Below are positions 1 to 10,775 of a DNA stretch of 64,000 nucleotides, in pieces (within the stretch, counting starts at the first letter, position 1; every line of letters starts with the position of its first letter). The notes below the pieces were generated by a model. That model did not search any database, was not told the origin of the DNA, and saw only the letters and a program-made list of their open reading frames with translations. Where the stretch lies: NCBI RefSeq assembly GCF_032884065.1, contig NW_027063627.1:606001-670000 (forward strand), in the 5' to 3' direction. The DNA is from Artemia franciscana. Taxonomy: Eukaryota; Arthropoda; Branchiopoda; Anostraca; Artemiidae. The position numbers were made by a program, and so were the translations under genes.

Positions 1-655
1 AACCTTAAAACGAATAGAAATTATTACGCATATGAGGGGCTCACCTCCTCCTAATACCTCGTTCTTTACGCTAAAGAGTTTTTAGTGATTTCAACTATTT
101 ATTCTACGGCTTTTGTGATTCAGGGATCATTCTGAATGAATTGGGACAAAATTTAATCTTTAGTGTAAAGAGTGAGGTACTGACGAGGGGGTGGACCCCT
201 CATATATGTAATAAAAATATGAGATTACAAAAGTTCGTTACGTAAGCTAATTTATAAGTTACGTTTATCTTTTACTAATAAAAACATTCGTAAAAAATTA
301 AAAGTTCTAGTTGCTTTTTAAGTAACCAAAAAATCGCAGGGCAGCTAGGCTTCCTCCACCGTTCCTTTTTTTCTCAAAATCATTCGATCAAAACTATGAG
401 AAAGCCATTTAGGCAAAAAAAAAAGTTGCAATTTTTTTTTGCCTAAGTGGCTTTCTCATAGTTTTGATCGAACAGAAATTACTTCGTATATGAAAGAGGC
501 TGCTTCCTCATCAACGCCCCGCTCTTTACGCTAAATTTTTTTACTGTTTTAAAAAGCAGAGTTGAGAGAAAGAGTCAAACTTTAGCGCAAAGAGCGGGGC
601 GTTGATGAGGAAACAGCCCCTTTCATATACGAAGTAATTTCTGTTCGTTTTAATG
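1..655. repeat. Foldback (FB) repeat, partial copy entering from the left
   Basis: Two hairpin modules are joined by a linker. Module H1 (about 1-215) has arms around GAGGGG and CTCGTTCTTTACGCTAAAG at its left and their inverse at its right. Module H2 (469-646) reads GAACAGAAATTACTTCG at the left and its inverse at the right, centred near 557. Between them, 384-421 is the inverse of 433-470, making a small palindrome centred at 427. The same modules recur at 1.6-3.6, 14.6-19.0, 41.3-42.9, 51.4 and 63.2 kb. Open frames inside it are by-products of the palindromes. Confidence 0.8.
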
Positions 656-1559
656 TCGCTTCTTACTTTCAGCTAAAAAAACGTGTTTTTTTATTTAATT
701 ACTATTATAAGCCGATTCTTTTGATGTATCTATTCTGTTTCGTTTTTTTAGAAACGAATAGATACATTTCGTTTTTTTATGAAACCAAATAGTATGTATT
801 CCTCTTTTTAGTGTGGCAAAACAGTTACATGAGAGAAAAGTAACTGGTGTGATCCTGGGGGTTTTGTTGCTAGATTATTGATGAAAGCCACCGAATCACT
901 GAGCGTGAAATTTTGGTTATAATTTGTTTGATTCTCTTTTTGCGGCAAATTATCTGATTGGCCGATTTCTGTACTGGCCAATGGTCGGATGAGAATGCCA
1001 GAGGCTAAATCTGATCTGGTGTGAGAAGTAAAAAAAAGAAGGTGGGATTTTTTTTTTTTATTCCAACTAATTAATAGCAAGGTCATCTTTTAAGGAAATA
1101 CATCTCAGAGATAAACTAGATGAAAATCAGTATTAATGCAAAGTAGTTTGAGATTTAACACAACATCTGAAACTGGCATAGAATTGGTGCAGGAATATGG
1201 AACATTTCATTTTAATTATTGCAGGTGACTTTTTTAAATATTTCGTCAATCTTTTTCATTTTGTAGTCGTATAAATGTCTATTTGTACTCATGCCATTTA
1301 TGTATAATCTGGCATTCTGTAACTTATTTTGCAGTAAGAAAGGAGAGATTCATCGAAACTGCCGAAGAAAAAATATCATAAGATTCCCTAGAATAATTAA
1401 CTAAGAAATTAAACCAACAAAATGACCTTGTACCATCAAATATGCTCATATGTAGCTACTCGAGAAAACTCATATCCTCGAAAAAAAAAATCCTCAGAAG
1501 CGAGCACAAAGCTAATTTCTGAAAAAAGATAGTAATTTACCCCTCTCCGGGTGGCCAGT
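656..1559. other. Non-coding stretch with one small hairpin
   Basis: 724-769 is a short inverted repeat (TGTATCTATTCTGTTTCG against its near inverse) around a T-rich loop. A 92-codon open frame lies at 808-1086 on the minus strand, but its predicted peptide resembles no family I know and starts in a poly-A context. I see no gene. Confidence 0.4.
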
Positions 1560-3604
1560 AGAGCCCCTCTCCTCTTTACGACAAATCTATTGTCGTCTAC
1601 ATTTTAATGCTGATTTTGAATATATAAGTTTCGTCAAGATCAGTCTTACCCGTCAAAAGTTACGATCCTGAGAAGATTTGCCTCATTTTAGAAAATAGGG
1701 AGAAATACCCCCTAATAGTCATACGATCTTAACGAAAATCACACCATCAGATTCAGCGTATCAGAGAATCTTACTGTAGAAGTTTCAAGCCCCTATCTAC
1801 AAAAATGTGGAATTTAGCATGTTTTGCCAGAAGACAAATCACGGATGCGTGTTTATTTGTTTTGTTTTGTTTTTTTCCCCCAGGGGTTATCTTGTCGACT
1901 CAGTGGTCCTAGAATGTCGCAAAAGGGCTCGTTCTAACGGAAATTAAAAGTTCTAGTGCCCTTTTTAAGTGACCAAAAAAATTGGAGGGCACCTAGGCCC
2001 CCTCCCACGCTCATTTTTCCCCCAAAGTCACCGGATCAAAATTCTGAGAAAACCATTTTATTCACCATAGTCGAATAACCTAATAACTATGTCTTTGGGG
2101 ACAACTTACTCCCCCACAGTTGCCGTGGGAGGGGCTGCAAGTTACAAACTTTGACCTGTGTTTACATATAGTAATGGTTACTGGGAAGTGTACAGACGTT
2201 TTCAGGAGGATTTTTTTGGTTTGGGGAGAGAGTTGAAGGGGGGTTACGTGGGATGATCTTTCAATGGGGGAATGTTTTATTGGGGAAGAGACTTTCAATG
2301 GAGGGGGTGCAGGATTGTCTAGCATTATTTAAAAAAACTACTGAAAAAATAAATATGAAAAGTTTTTCTACTGAAAGTGAGGAGCAGCATTAAAACTTAA
2401 AACGAACAGAAATTATTACGCATATGAGGGGTTTACCTCCTCGTAATACCTCGCTCTTTACGCTAAAGTATTTTTAGTAATTTCAACTATTCTACGGCCT
2501 TTGTGATTCAGGGGTCATTCTTAAGGAAATGGGACAAAAATTAAGCTTTAATGTAAAGAGCGAGGTATCGATGAGGGGTGAGCCCCCTCATATACGCAAT
2601 AAAAACATACGAATAAAGAATTTCGCTACGTAAGTTAATTCGTAAGTTACGTATATTTTTTACTTTTGAAAACCTTCGTAAAAAATTAAAAGTTATAGTT
2701 GCCTTTTTAAGTAATCAAAAAATTGGAGGGCAACTAGGCCTCCTCTGTCGCTCCTTTTTTTTTCAAAATCTTCCGATTAAAACTATGAAAAAGCCATTTA
2801 GCCCAAAAAAATTAGTATGCAAATTTCGTTTTAATTATTTATGCGTGGAGAGCCAAGATAAAAAAAATGCATTAATTAAAAAACGTCCTGAAATTAAACA
2901 AAAAAAAACAAGTTTTTTTTTTTAAATGAAAGTAAGGAGCGACATTAAAACTTAAAACGAACAAAAATTACTCCGTATATGAAAGGGGCTTTTCCTCCTC
3001 AACGCCCCGCTCTTTACGCTAAAGTTTGACTTTTTCTCTTAACTCTAAATTTTAAAACAGTAAAAAACTTTAGCGTAAAGAGCGGGGCGTTGAGGAGGAA
3101 AAGCCCCTTTCATATACGGAGTAATTTTTGTTCGTTTTAAGTTTTAATGTCGCTCCTTACTTTCATTTAAAAAAAAAACTTGTTTTTTTGTTTAATTTCA
3201 GGACGTTTTTTAATTAATGCATTTTTTTTTTTATCTTGGCTCTCCACGCATAAATAATTAAAACGAAATTTGCATACTAATTTTTTTGGGCTAAATGGCT
3301 TTTTCATAGTTTTAATCGGAAGATTTTGAAAAAAAAGGAGCGAGAGAGGAGGCCTAGTTGCCCTCCAATTTTTTGATTACTTAAAAAGGCAACTATAACT
3401 TTTAATTTTTTACGAACGTTTTCAAAAGTAAAAAATATACGTAACTTACGAACGCCCCGCTCTTTACGCTAAAGTTTTTTACTGTTTTAAAATTTAGAGT
3501 TAAGAGAAAAAGTCAAACTTTAGCGTAAAGAGCGAGGCGTTGAGGAGGAAAAGCCCCTTTCATATACGGAGTAATTTTTGTTCGTTTAAAGTTTTAATGT
3601 CGTA
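1560..3604. repeat. FB repeat copy containing an 0.8 kb palindrome
   Basis: Order: outer segment B (about 1590-2390, with GATCCTGAGAAGATTTGCC and the CAAATCACGGATGCGTG motif), hairpin H1 (2395-2605), linker C (2606-2940), central hairpin H2 (2950-3150), inverted linker C' (3150-3453), then a second H2-like hairpin (3450-3600). Segment B and H1 match the copy at 17.6-18.4 kb module for module. The right outer arm is missing and is replaced by the extra hairpin, so this copy is rearranged. Confidence 0.8.
2639..3453. repeat. Near-perfect inverted repeat (about 390 bp arms)
   Basis: The two arms are reverse complements about centre 3046. For example TTATTTATGCGTGGAGAGCC at 2835-2854 faces its exact inverse at 3238-3257. 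Pairing continues outward to the ACGTAACTTACGAA block near 3440-3453, facing the TTCGTAAGTTACGT block near 2639. Only a few dozen bases at the centre are unpaired. Single-stranded DNA or RNA from here would fold into a very long hairpin. Confidence 0.85.
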
Positions 3605-5590
3605 AAATTTTAATGTGTATAGCTGTGTCCCCCGGTTTAAAAGGTTGTCTGTGTGACTTAGGTCTCTTATTATCAGAACGAATTGCCTGTACGGGAATTC
3701 TTAATGTAATTATAAATTACATTAATTAATGTAATTATAATTGCCTGTATGGGTAAAGGCAGTTATAATTTTAAAATGGTAGAAAATATTAGCTGAAATA
3801 AAATTAAATTAGTTTTGTGAACTGTTAAGGACAGAAAGGGCTGCAAGCAGGATTGACAAAGAATAACTAAAATAATACAACTGAATTGCCGATAAAAATG
3901 AGGGCAATGTTAGCCAGCAGACAAAAAAGAGCGAAAATGACAGAGGTGGATATATCGTCAGGAATTTCCGCCCAGCCGTCTTCAGCTCTAAAAAAAAGAA
4001 AGACCTTTTGACCTTTTGAATCTACTCTAACTTAGCAGAAGAAAGACTGAATCAAGCAAACATAGCCAGAATAAATGAAAGACTACTCACCAATTGGATT
4101 GGGCAATAATTCTCTGCTTAGTGATTGACTCAGCTTGTCTACCGACCTGATTTTATTAAAAGTACGGTCAGATGATCTTAAACTGAACTGAACAAAAATA
4201 TTATTTAAACATTTTAATATTAAGCTATTGTAAACTGAGTTTATAGGAATATCTACAGCATATCGATTTAAAGCAAGGTATATTTATGGATTTTTCTTTA
4301 TTTCAATTACCTTCCTAGAAGAGTGTGGGAAGCCATTCGCTTCATATATTAAGGTTGCCTCATCAAAGAGAACTACATCATCTGGATGTTCAACGATAAG
4401 GAGGGCCAAAACAGAATGAATATCCTCGTTTTTATTTTAAATTTCACATCTCAGAGAAATCTTGTAATTATCATGTCTTTTCCCCGGAAACCGGCATTAA
4501 CCATACACCCCCCATCCTGGAAAATATCCACCTCCCCCATGGACAAGTGCCCTCTGTTTTTCCCTTGGAAAATTTCAGATTTTCATTCGAAGGGAAATGG
4601 AAATTTCTGCTCTCCTTTTTAAGTCAGGGGCAATCGCATTGCATTACCTATGGCAATAACCCATAAGGGTTCAATGTATTAATATTTGTTCATTTATTTT
4701 TTCCCAGAGGCACTTCATGGGAAAGAGGTGGTCAAAAAACTTCGGAGGGTGATCAGTAAATTGGAAATTGGAAGTACTAGTTGTCTTTTCTAAGATTTAG
4801 CCGGCCTTTCAACCAATTGCTACCTAGTGAGTTGCTACTGACTACAGTGTCTAGAAGAAATTTTATTCTAATTTAACGGCCAATGCGTTTCAGAAGCGTT
4901 TTGAAAAAAAAATCTTCAGGTAGATACAGATTAGCTCTAAGGAAGAGACGATGGGAGGGTGGAGGTAGAAATTGATATATAATCATCAGGACCATATCCA
5001 GGAGGGGGGCTTCGAGACAGGCACGGTCAAATAAATCAGAATCTAATTCTGAAGGTGAAAAGTTAGATTTGCAAGTGAATCCTGTTTAAGACAGTCTTAA
5101 TGACTGAATGTGAATGAATATTCCGCTCAAATGATCTATTGCTCTGTTAATCAAAGTCATCAAAGTGTTACAAACCCCTTTTATTAATAAATGAAAAAAT
5201 CATGTATATGATATGAAAAATGTGACTGAACATGACTATTCAAATATGCAAGACGGTTAGGGTAACATTTCTTAAGTTTAAATCTTGAGAATATAACCAA
5301 TATGATTTTACTCGCAAATAATGGTAAATTTAATTTATTTATTGAATTTTTTATTAATTTTTATTTTTAGAAAATGGACATTGGATTTTTTAAGCACAGA
5401 AAAATCAGAATAAATGAAAAATTTTCATTAAAAGCTGTATGTGATGCTTAAAAAGAAATGCTCAACTGGTCTTGTAGCTAGAGGGCAAATTCAAAACACC
5501 GATTATACCCTTTATTTCCTAGACGGTACCTTATTTTACCAATTTATCTTACCGATTTTCCATTTTATGGTAAAATTAGAACACTAACTC
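3605..5590. other. AT-rich region without a recognisable gene
   Basis: A short direct or inverted duplication of ATTAATGTAATTATAA lies near 3700-3740. A 78-codon frame at 4386-4622 shows no domain and is rich in Phe, Pro and Ser as expected by chance here. GGAAATTGGAAGTACTAG near 4765 resembles the 280 bp repeat family seen at 50 and 59 kb, so part may be a decayed repeat. Confidence 0.4.
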
Positions 5591-6060
5591 CACAACTCTA
5601 CTTTTTAAGGATATAAAAAACTCTAGCGTAAACAGCATGGCGTTGATGACGGGACAGCCCCTTTCATATACAGAATAATTTCTGTTCGTTTTAAGTTTTA
5701 ATGTCACTGCTTACTTTCAGTTAAAAAAAATATATTTTTTCATTTAATTTCTGAACGTTTTTCAATTAATGCAGGTTCGAACTTGGATCACTGTACAAGA
5801 AAAATTAAAACAAAGTTTGTATATTAATGTTGGCAGATTTATTCCGTATATAAAGGGTTGTCCCTCCTCAATACCTTGCTCTTTATGCTATAGATGTTAT
5901 TACTTTTAAAAAAAGATTCTTATTCTAATTAATCCGCCCCCCGTGTTTCAGTTGCCGCTCATAAAAAATTGGGACAAACAGTCAAACTTTATTGTAAAAA
6001 GCAAGGTATTGAGGAGGGAACAGCCCCTTATATATGGAATAATTTCTGTCTATTTTTCAA
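5590..6060. repeat. Degenerate FB hairpin modules
   Basis: 5620-5770 is one half of an H2 module (CTAGCGTAAACAGCATGGCG, then CCCCTTTCATATAC and TTCTGTTCGTTTTAAG). 5840-6060 is a second, diverged hairpin with inverse arms TTATTCCGTATATAAAGGG and CCCCTTATATATGGAATAA. The overlapping 80-codon frame is repeat-derived. Confidence 0.65.
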
Positions 6061-6367
6061 ATAATATCAGTAAGTCTGGCTCACCTTCTATGAAATATAC
6101 CCCTCCCTCTCACTCGCTTTCATCCAACGTAAAGTGTACTTCTCCCTACGTCAAAATTCCCTTCAGACAGTTCCATCGTCGCTGAGAATCTCCCTCCCTG
6201 TAAAATTCCTTGTGGAGGATTCAGCCTGAAAATCTTTCATTTGAATAGGACTTTAATCTCTAATTGGTTTCTCAATCACTCAAGAAATCTCTGCCGTGAA
6301 AATGATTTCCCGAAAATCAAAACACGCGTAAAATGTAAAATAGTACCTGGATAATTTGCGCTTTTCT

Positions 6368-6393
6368 AAAAAAAAAAAAAAAAAAAAAAAAAA
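6368..6393 (+). repeat. Poly(A) tract, 26 bp
   Basis: An uninterrupted run of A follows CTTTTCT. It may be the tail of a retroposed sequence or simple slippage. No element was recognised immediately upstream. Confidence 0.8.
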
Positions 6394-6519
6394 GAGCAAA
6401 GAGCTCATATGGCACTTGTGACGAGGCGAGAAGAGCTAAGAGCCAAGAGATCATACGGTATGAGCTCTAACAAAATTCTATGAATCAATAGATTGATTTA
6501 AAAAGGAAAATAAGAGGCT

Positions 6520-7800
6520 TAATGCCGGTCAGGATTTAAAATAAGCGCTCTGAGTCACGATGTCCTTCTAAATATCAAAATTCGTTAAGATCCGATCACC
6601 CACTCGTAAGTTATAAATACCTAATTTTTTCTAATTTTTCCTCTCCCTTTAGCCCCCCCCCCCCAGATGGTCGAATCTGGGAAAACGACTTTATCAAGTC
6701 AAATTGTGCAGCTCCCTGACACGCCTACCAATTTTCATCGTCCTAGCACGTCCAGAAGCACCAAACTCGCCAAATCACTGAACCCTTCTCCCCAACTCCC
6801 CCAAAGAGAGCGAATCCAGTACGATTCTGTCAATCACGTATCAAGGACATTTGTTTATTCTATCCACCAAGTTTCATCCCGATTCCTCCACTCCAAGTGT
6901 TTTTCCAAGATTTCCCCTCCAACTCCCCCCAGTGTCAAACGATCTGGTCGGGATTTGAAATAAGTGCTCTGAGACATGAATTCCTTCTAAAAATCAAATT
7001 TCATTAAGATCCGATCATCTATTCGTAAGATAAAAATACCCCAATTTTCACGTTTTCCAAGAATTCCGGTTTTCCCCTCCAACTCCTCCCTATGTCTCAG
7101 GATCTGGTCAGAATTTAAAATTAGAACTTTAAAGCACAAGATCCTTCTAAATATCGAATTTCATTAAGATCTGGTCACCCTTTCGTAAGTTACAAATACA
7201 TCAATTTTCAAAATTACCCCCCCCCCAACTCAACCAAAGAGAGCAGATCCGGTCCGGTTATGTCAGTCACGTATCTTAGAAAGGTTTTTATTCTTCCCAT
7301 CCAGTTTCATTCTGATCTCACCGCTTTAAGTATTTTCTAAGATTTCCGGTCCCTCCAACTGCCCCCCCCCCAATTACGCTTGATCCGGTTGAGATTTAAA
7401 ATCAGAGAGCTGAGTTACGAGGTCCTTCTAAATATGAAGTTTCATGAAGATCCGATCACTCCTTCGTAAGTTAAAAATACGTCATTTTTTCTTTTTTTCA
7501 GAATTACCCCCCCCCCCCAATCGAGCGGATCCGTTCCAATTATGTAAATCACGTATGTAAGACTTCTGCTTATTTTTCCCACCAAGTTTCATCCCGATCC
7601 CTCCAATCTAAGCGTTTTCCATGATTTTAGGTTCCCCCACCCCAAACTTCCCCCAATGTCACCAGATCCGGTCAGGATTTAAAATAAGAGCTTTGAGACA
7701 CGATATCCTTCTAAATATAAAATTTCATTGAGATTCGATCAACCATTCGTAAGTTAAAAATACCTCATTTTTTCTAATTTTTCAGAATTAACTCCTCCAC
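6520..7800 (+). repeat. Tandem array of about 285 bp units, left arm
   Basis: The phrase GATCCGATCACCCATTCGTAAG (with variants) followed by AAAAATACCTCATTTTTTC recurs near 6591, 7012, 7170, 7449 and 7733. The last spacings are 279 and 284 bp, and the earlier ones are irregular (421, 158). Each unit also carries a C-run and a phrase like TTTCATCCCGATCCCTCCA. The array is the inverse of the one at 8240-9270. The 98-codon frame at 6667-6963 lies in it and is not a gene. Confidence 0.8.
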
Positions 7801-8239
7801 TGGAAATTTCATCCAAAGTAAAGTGTACTTCTGTTATTTGTGGTAACTTTACGACTGGAAGATTATTTGACTTGATTACTGCTCATTTTGGGCTTATTTT
7901 TGCTCATTTGGACTTTTCTTTGAAAAACTTGTTTTGTGAAAAAAGTTTTGTAAGCTAATTCCTGCTTGTTTTTTATTGAAAAACTTTTTCATGGAAAAAA
8001 AATTAATACTTCATATCTTTTCGTTTTTTTTATGGTACTTGGTATTAACCAAGTGACATGTAGCAATCGCAAATTCTGTCGGTCTGTCTTTCTGTCGGTC
8101 CCGGTTTTGCTACTTTAGGCACTTCCAGGTAAGCTAGGACGATGAAATTTGGCAGGCATATCAGGGACCGTTACAGATAGAATTAGAAATAGTCTTTTTA
8201 CCGATTTGACTATCTGCGGGGGGAATGGGGGGCCGGTTA
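7801..8239. repeat. Spacer at the centre of the head-to-head arrays
   Basis: The spacer is largely unique between the two inverted arrays. It contains GATTATTTGACTTGATTACTG-like sequence related to a repeat at 51.96-52.2 kb. It also holds TGGTACTTGGTATTAACCAA, which includes an imperfect palindrome (TTGGTATTAACCAA), and duplicated CTGTCGGTC pieces near 8078-8100. The right side (8100-8239) leads directly into the inverted array. Confidence 0.6.
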
Positions 8240-9270
8240 ATTCGGAAAAAATAGAAAAAATGAAGTATTCTTAACTTACGAACGGTTGATCAAATCTTAA
8301 TAAAATTTGATGTTTGGAAGGATATCGTGTCTCAAAGCTCTTATTTTTAATCCCGACCGGATCTGGTGACATTGGGGGGAGTTGGGAGGGGAAAACCTAA
8401 AATCTTGGCAAAAACTTAGAGTGGAGGGGTCGAGATGAAACTTGGTGGGAAAATATGCACAAGTCCTAGATACATGATTGACATAACCGGAAAGGATCTG
8501 ATCTTTTTGGGGTAGTTTTTAATTCTGAAAAATTAGAAAAAATGAGGTATTTTTAGCTTACGAACGGGTTATCGGATCTCAATGAAATTTGATATTTAGA
8601 AGGAAATCGTGTCTCGAAGCTCTTTTTTAAATCCAGATCGGATCTGGTGACATTGGGAGAAGTTTGGGGGGAGGGACCTAAAATCATGGAAAACGCTTTA
8701 GAGTGGAGGGATCGGGATGAAACTTGGTGGGAAAAATGAGCAAACGTCTTTACGTGATTGACATAATTGGAACGGATTCGCTTTATTTGGGGGGGGATTG
8801 GGGTGGGGGGTAATTCTGAAAAATTAGAAAAAATGACTATTTTCAACTTAAGAAGGAGTGATCGGATCTTCATGATACTTCTTATTCAGAAAGAACCTCG
8901 TAACTCAGATCTCTTATTTTAAATCTCAACCGGATCCAGTATCATTGGGGGTGGGGGCAGTTTGGGGGGACCGGAAATCTTAGAAAATACTTTAAGCGGA
9001 GAGACCAGGATGAAACTGGATGGGAAGAATAAAAACAAGTCTAAGATACGTGACTGACATAACCGGATCAGATCTGATCTCTTTGGTGAAGTTGGGGGGA
9101 TCAGATCTTAATGAAATTTGATATTTAGAAGGATCTTGTGCTTTAAAGCTCTTGTTTTAAATTCCGACCTGATCCTGTGACATTCGGGGAGTTGGATGGG
9201 GAAACCGGAGTTCTTGGAAAACGTGAAAATTGAGGTATCTTTATCTTACGAATGTGTGATCGGATCTTTA
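8240..9270 (-). repeat. Tandem array of about 285 bp units, right arm (inverted)
   Basis: GAAAAAATGAGGTATTTTTA followed by CTTACGAACGGGTGATCGGATC variants recurs near 8246, 8524, 8815 and 9219, with a shortened unit near 9100. This is the reverse complement of the phrases in 6520-7800. Full units are about 280-290 bp. The 106-codon minus-strand frame at 8553-8873 is repeat-derived. Confidence 0.8.
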
Positions 9271-9924
9271 TGAAACTTCCTATACAATTTCATATTGTCT
9301 CTTCAAAACCTGAGTAAAATTTCCGTATCTCTCACAAGTTTTTGGGAAATGACATCGCAAATCGTAATTTCTAAACTGAAGTTCCGATTTTTTAAATTTT
9401 TACTAAAATTACGCTTTGTGATATTTATTATGTTTTTGGTGTTTACTGCCATGTAAAGCAGGCAAGGAGATATTTACTTTTCTATGTCAAATGATTTGTA
9501 CACTAAGAAATACTTTCTAAATTTGTCATCCCGCATCGAATTCCTTACAATCGAAGAGGTAGTTTTTTTTTTTTTTTTGACAAGGTAGAATTGTTTCCTC
9601 TATATCAATATGCAGATCTTGATCTTCTAAGAAGTGTAGCTTGTATTAAGTGTCCATCAATAAGCTTCCTTTTCTTGCTTTTTCTTTCTAATGATTTCCT
9701 ATATTCCGTCCAAGTAAAATACCCTAGCTTCGAAGCATAGCTTTTTTTTTTAGAAATTAAATGTTATTGAATACTTTTAGAACTTCAACAATCTAAGCAA
9801 AATTTCCATATCTCATAAGTTTTAGGAAATAATATCAGAAATCCTGAATTCAAAAATGAAGTTGTGTTGTTAAATTAAATTTTGAATAGTAAACAAAAAG
9901 ACAAGCACTATTCTATATCAACCC
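9271..9924. other. AT-rich, no gene seen
   Basis: Contains two related phrases (near 9300-9375 and 9775-9850, both with AAAATTTCCATATCTC-like text and GGAAAT), suggesting a decayed direct duplication of about 480 bp period, and a T-run near 9560. No open frame of interest. Confidence 0.4.
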
Positions 9925-10775
9925 AGTGGTCCGAGAATATCAGGAGAGGGCTCATTCAAACGGAAATTAAAAGTTCTAATGCCCTTTTAAGTGACCAAAA
10001 AGATTGAAGGGCAACTATGCCCCCTTCCACGCCTATTTGTCTCAAAGTCGTTCGATCAAAATTTTGAGAAAGCCGTTTTGTTCAGCTTAGTCGAAAGGCC
10101 GAATAACTATGCCTTTGGAGATATCATGAACCCCCATAGCCTTTGGGGAAAGGTTTAAAATTATAAATTTTGCCCATTATTTATGTATAGCATTTGTTAT
10201 TGGGAAATATTCATACATTATTCGAGAGAGGGGGACGAATTTTCTGCTGGGGAGATTTTTCCCTGGGAAAATTTTTCATGGGAAGGGAAGTTTCATGGGG
10301 GTGAATTTTTTAGAGGAAATTTTACACTGGGGGACTGCCAGAATTCCTATATGAAATTTTTTTATGTCTTGCTTTCTTTTTGCTGGCACAATTTTACGCG
10401 TGGAGATGTTAGGGGTAATTGTCCGGGGTCAATTTTCACCAGGATCGAATTGCCTAGAGAATATATTCATGGGGAGGAGGGATTTTTACGTGGAGGTGTA
10501 GCCAGATTTCCTGGCGTTATTTAGAAAACGATCAGAAATTAAGTGCTCCTCCTAAACACCTCGCTCTTTGCGCTAAATTTTGAATTTTGTCCCAAGTCCT
10601 TAGGAACGACACCGAAACACAAGGTTTGTTTGATTAGAACAATAAGAAGTTTTTTTTTAATATTACTGAAAACTTTAACGTAAAGAGCGAGGTGTTGTTG
10701 AGTAGTAACCCCCTAAAATACGTAATAATTTCTGTTCGTTTTAAGTTTTAATATTGCTCCTTACTTGCAGTTGAA
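9925..10775. repeat. FB subfamily copy
   Basis: Matches the copy at 63.6-64.0 kb in order: CAGTGGTCCGAGAATATC, then GGAAATTAAAAGTTCTAATG, then GCCCATTATTTATGTATAG, then GGGAAATTTT-rich runs. It ends in a hairpin (about 10541-10740) with CTCGCTCTTTGCGCTAAA and its inverse TAACGTAAAGAGCGAG. The long frame at 10183-10524, rich in Gly, Phe and Glu, is an artefact of GGGGAATTTT-type repeats. Confidence 0.7.

Noticed and set aside
808-1086. 92-codon minus-strand frame
   Set aside because: No domain, no splice context, starts in a poly-A/T stretch. I could not support it as a gene.
6667-6963. 98-codon frame rich in Ser and Pro
   Set aside because: Lies inside the 285 bp tandem array. Sister units do not keep the frame.
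10183-10524. 113-codon frame rich in Gly, Glu and Phe
   Set aside because: Arises from GGGGAATTTT-type runs of an FB subfamily that also occurs at 63.9 kb, without any conserved frame there.
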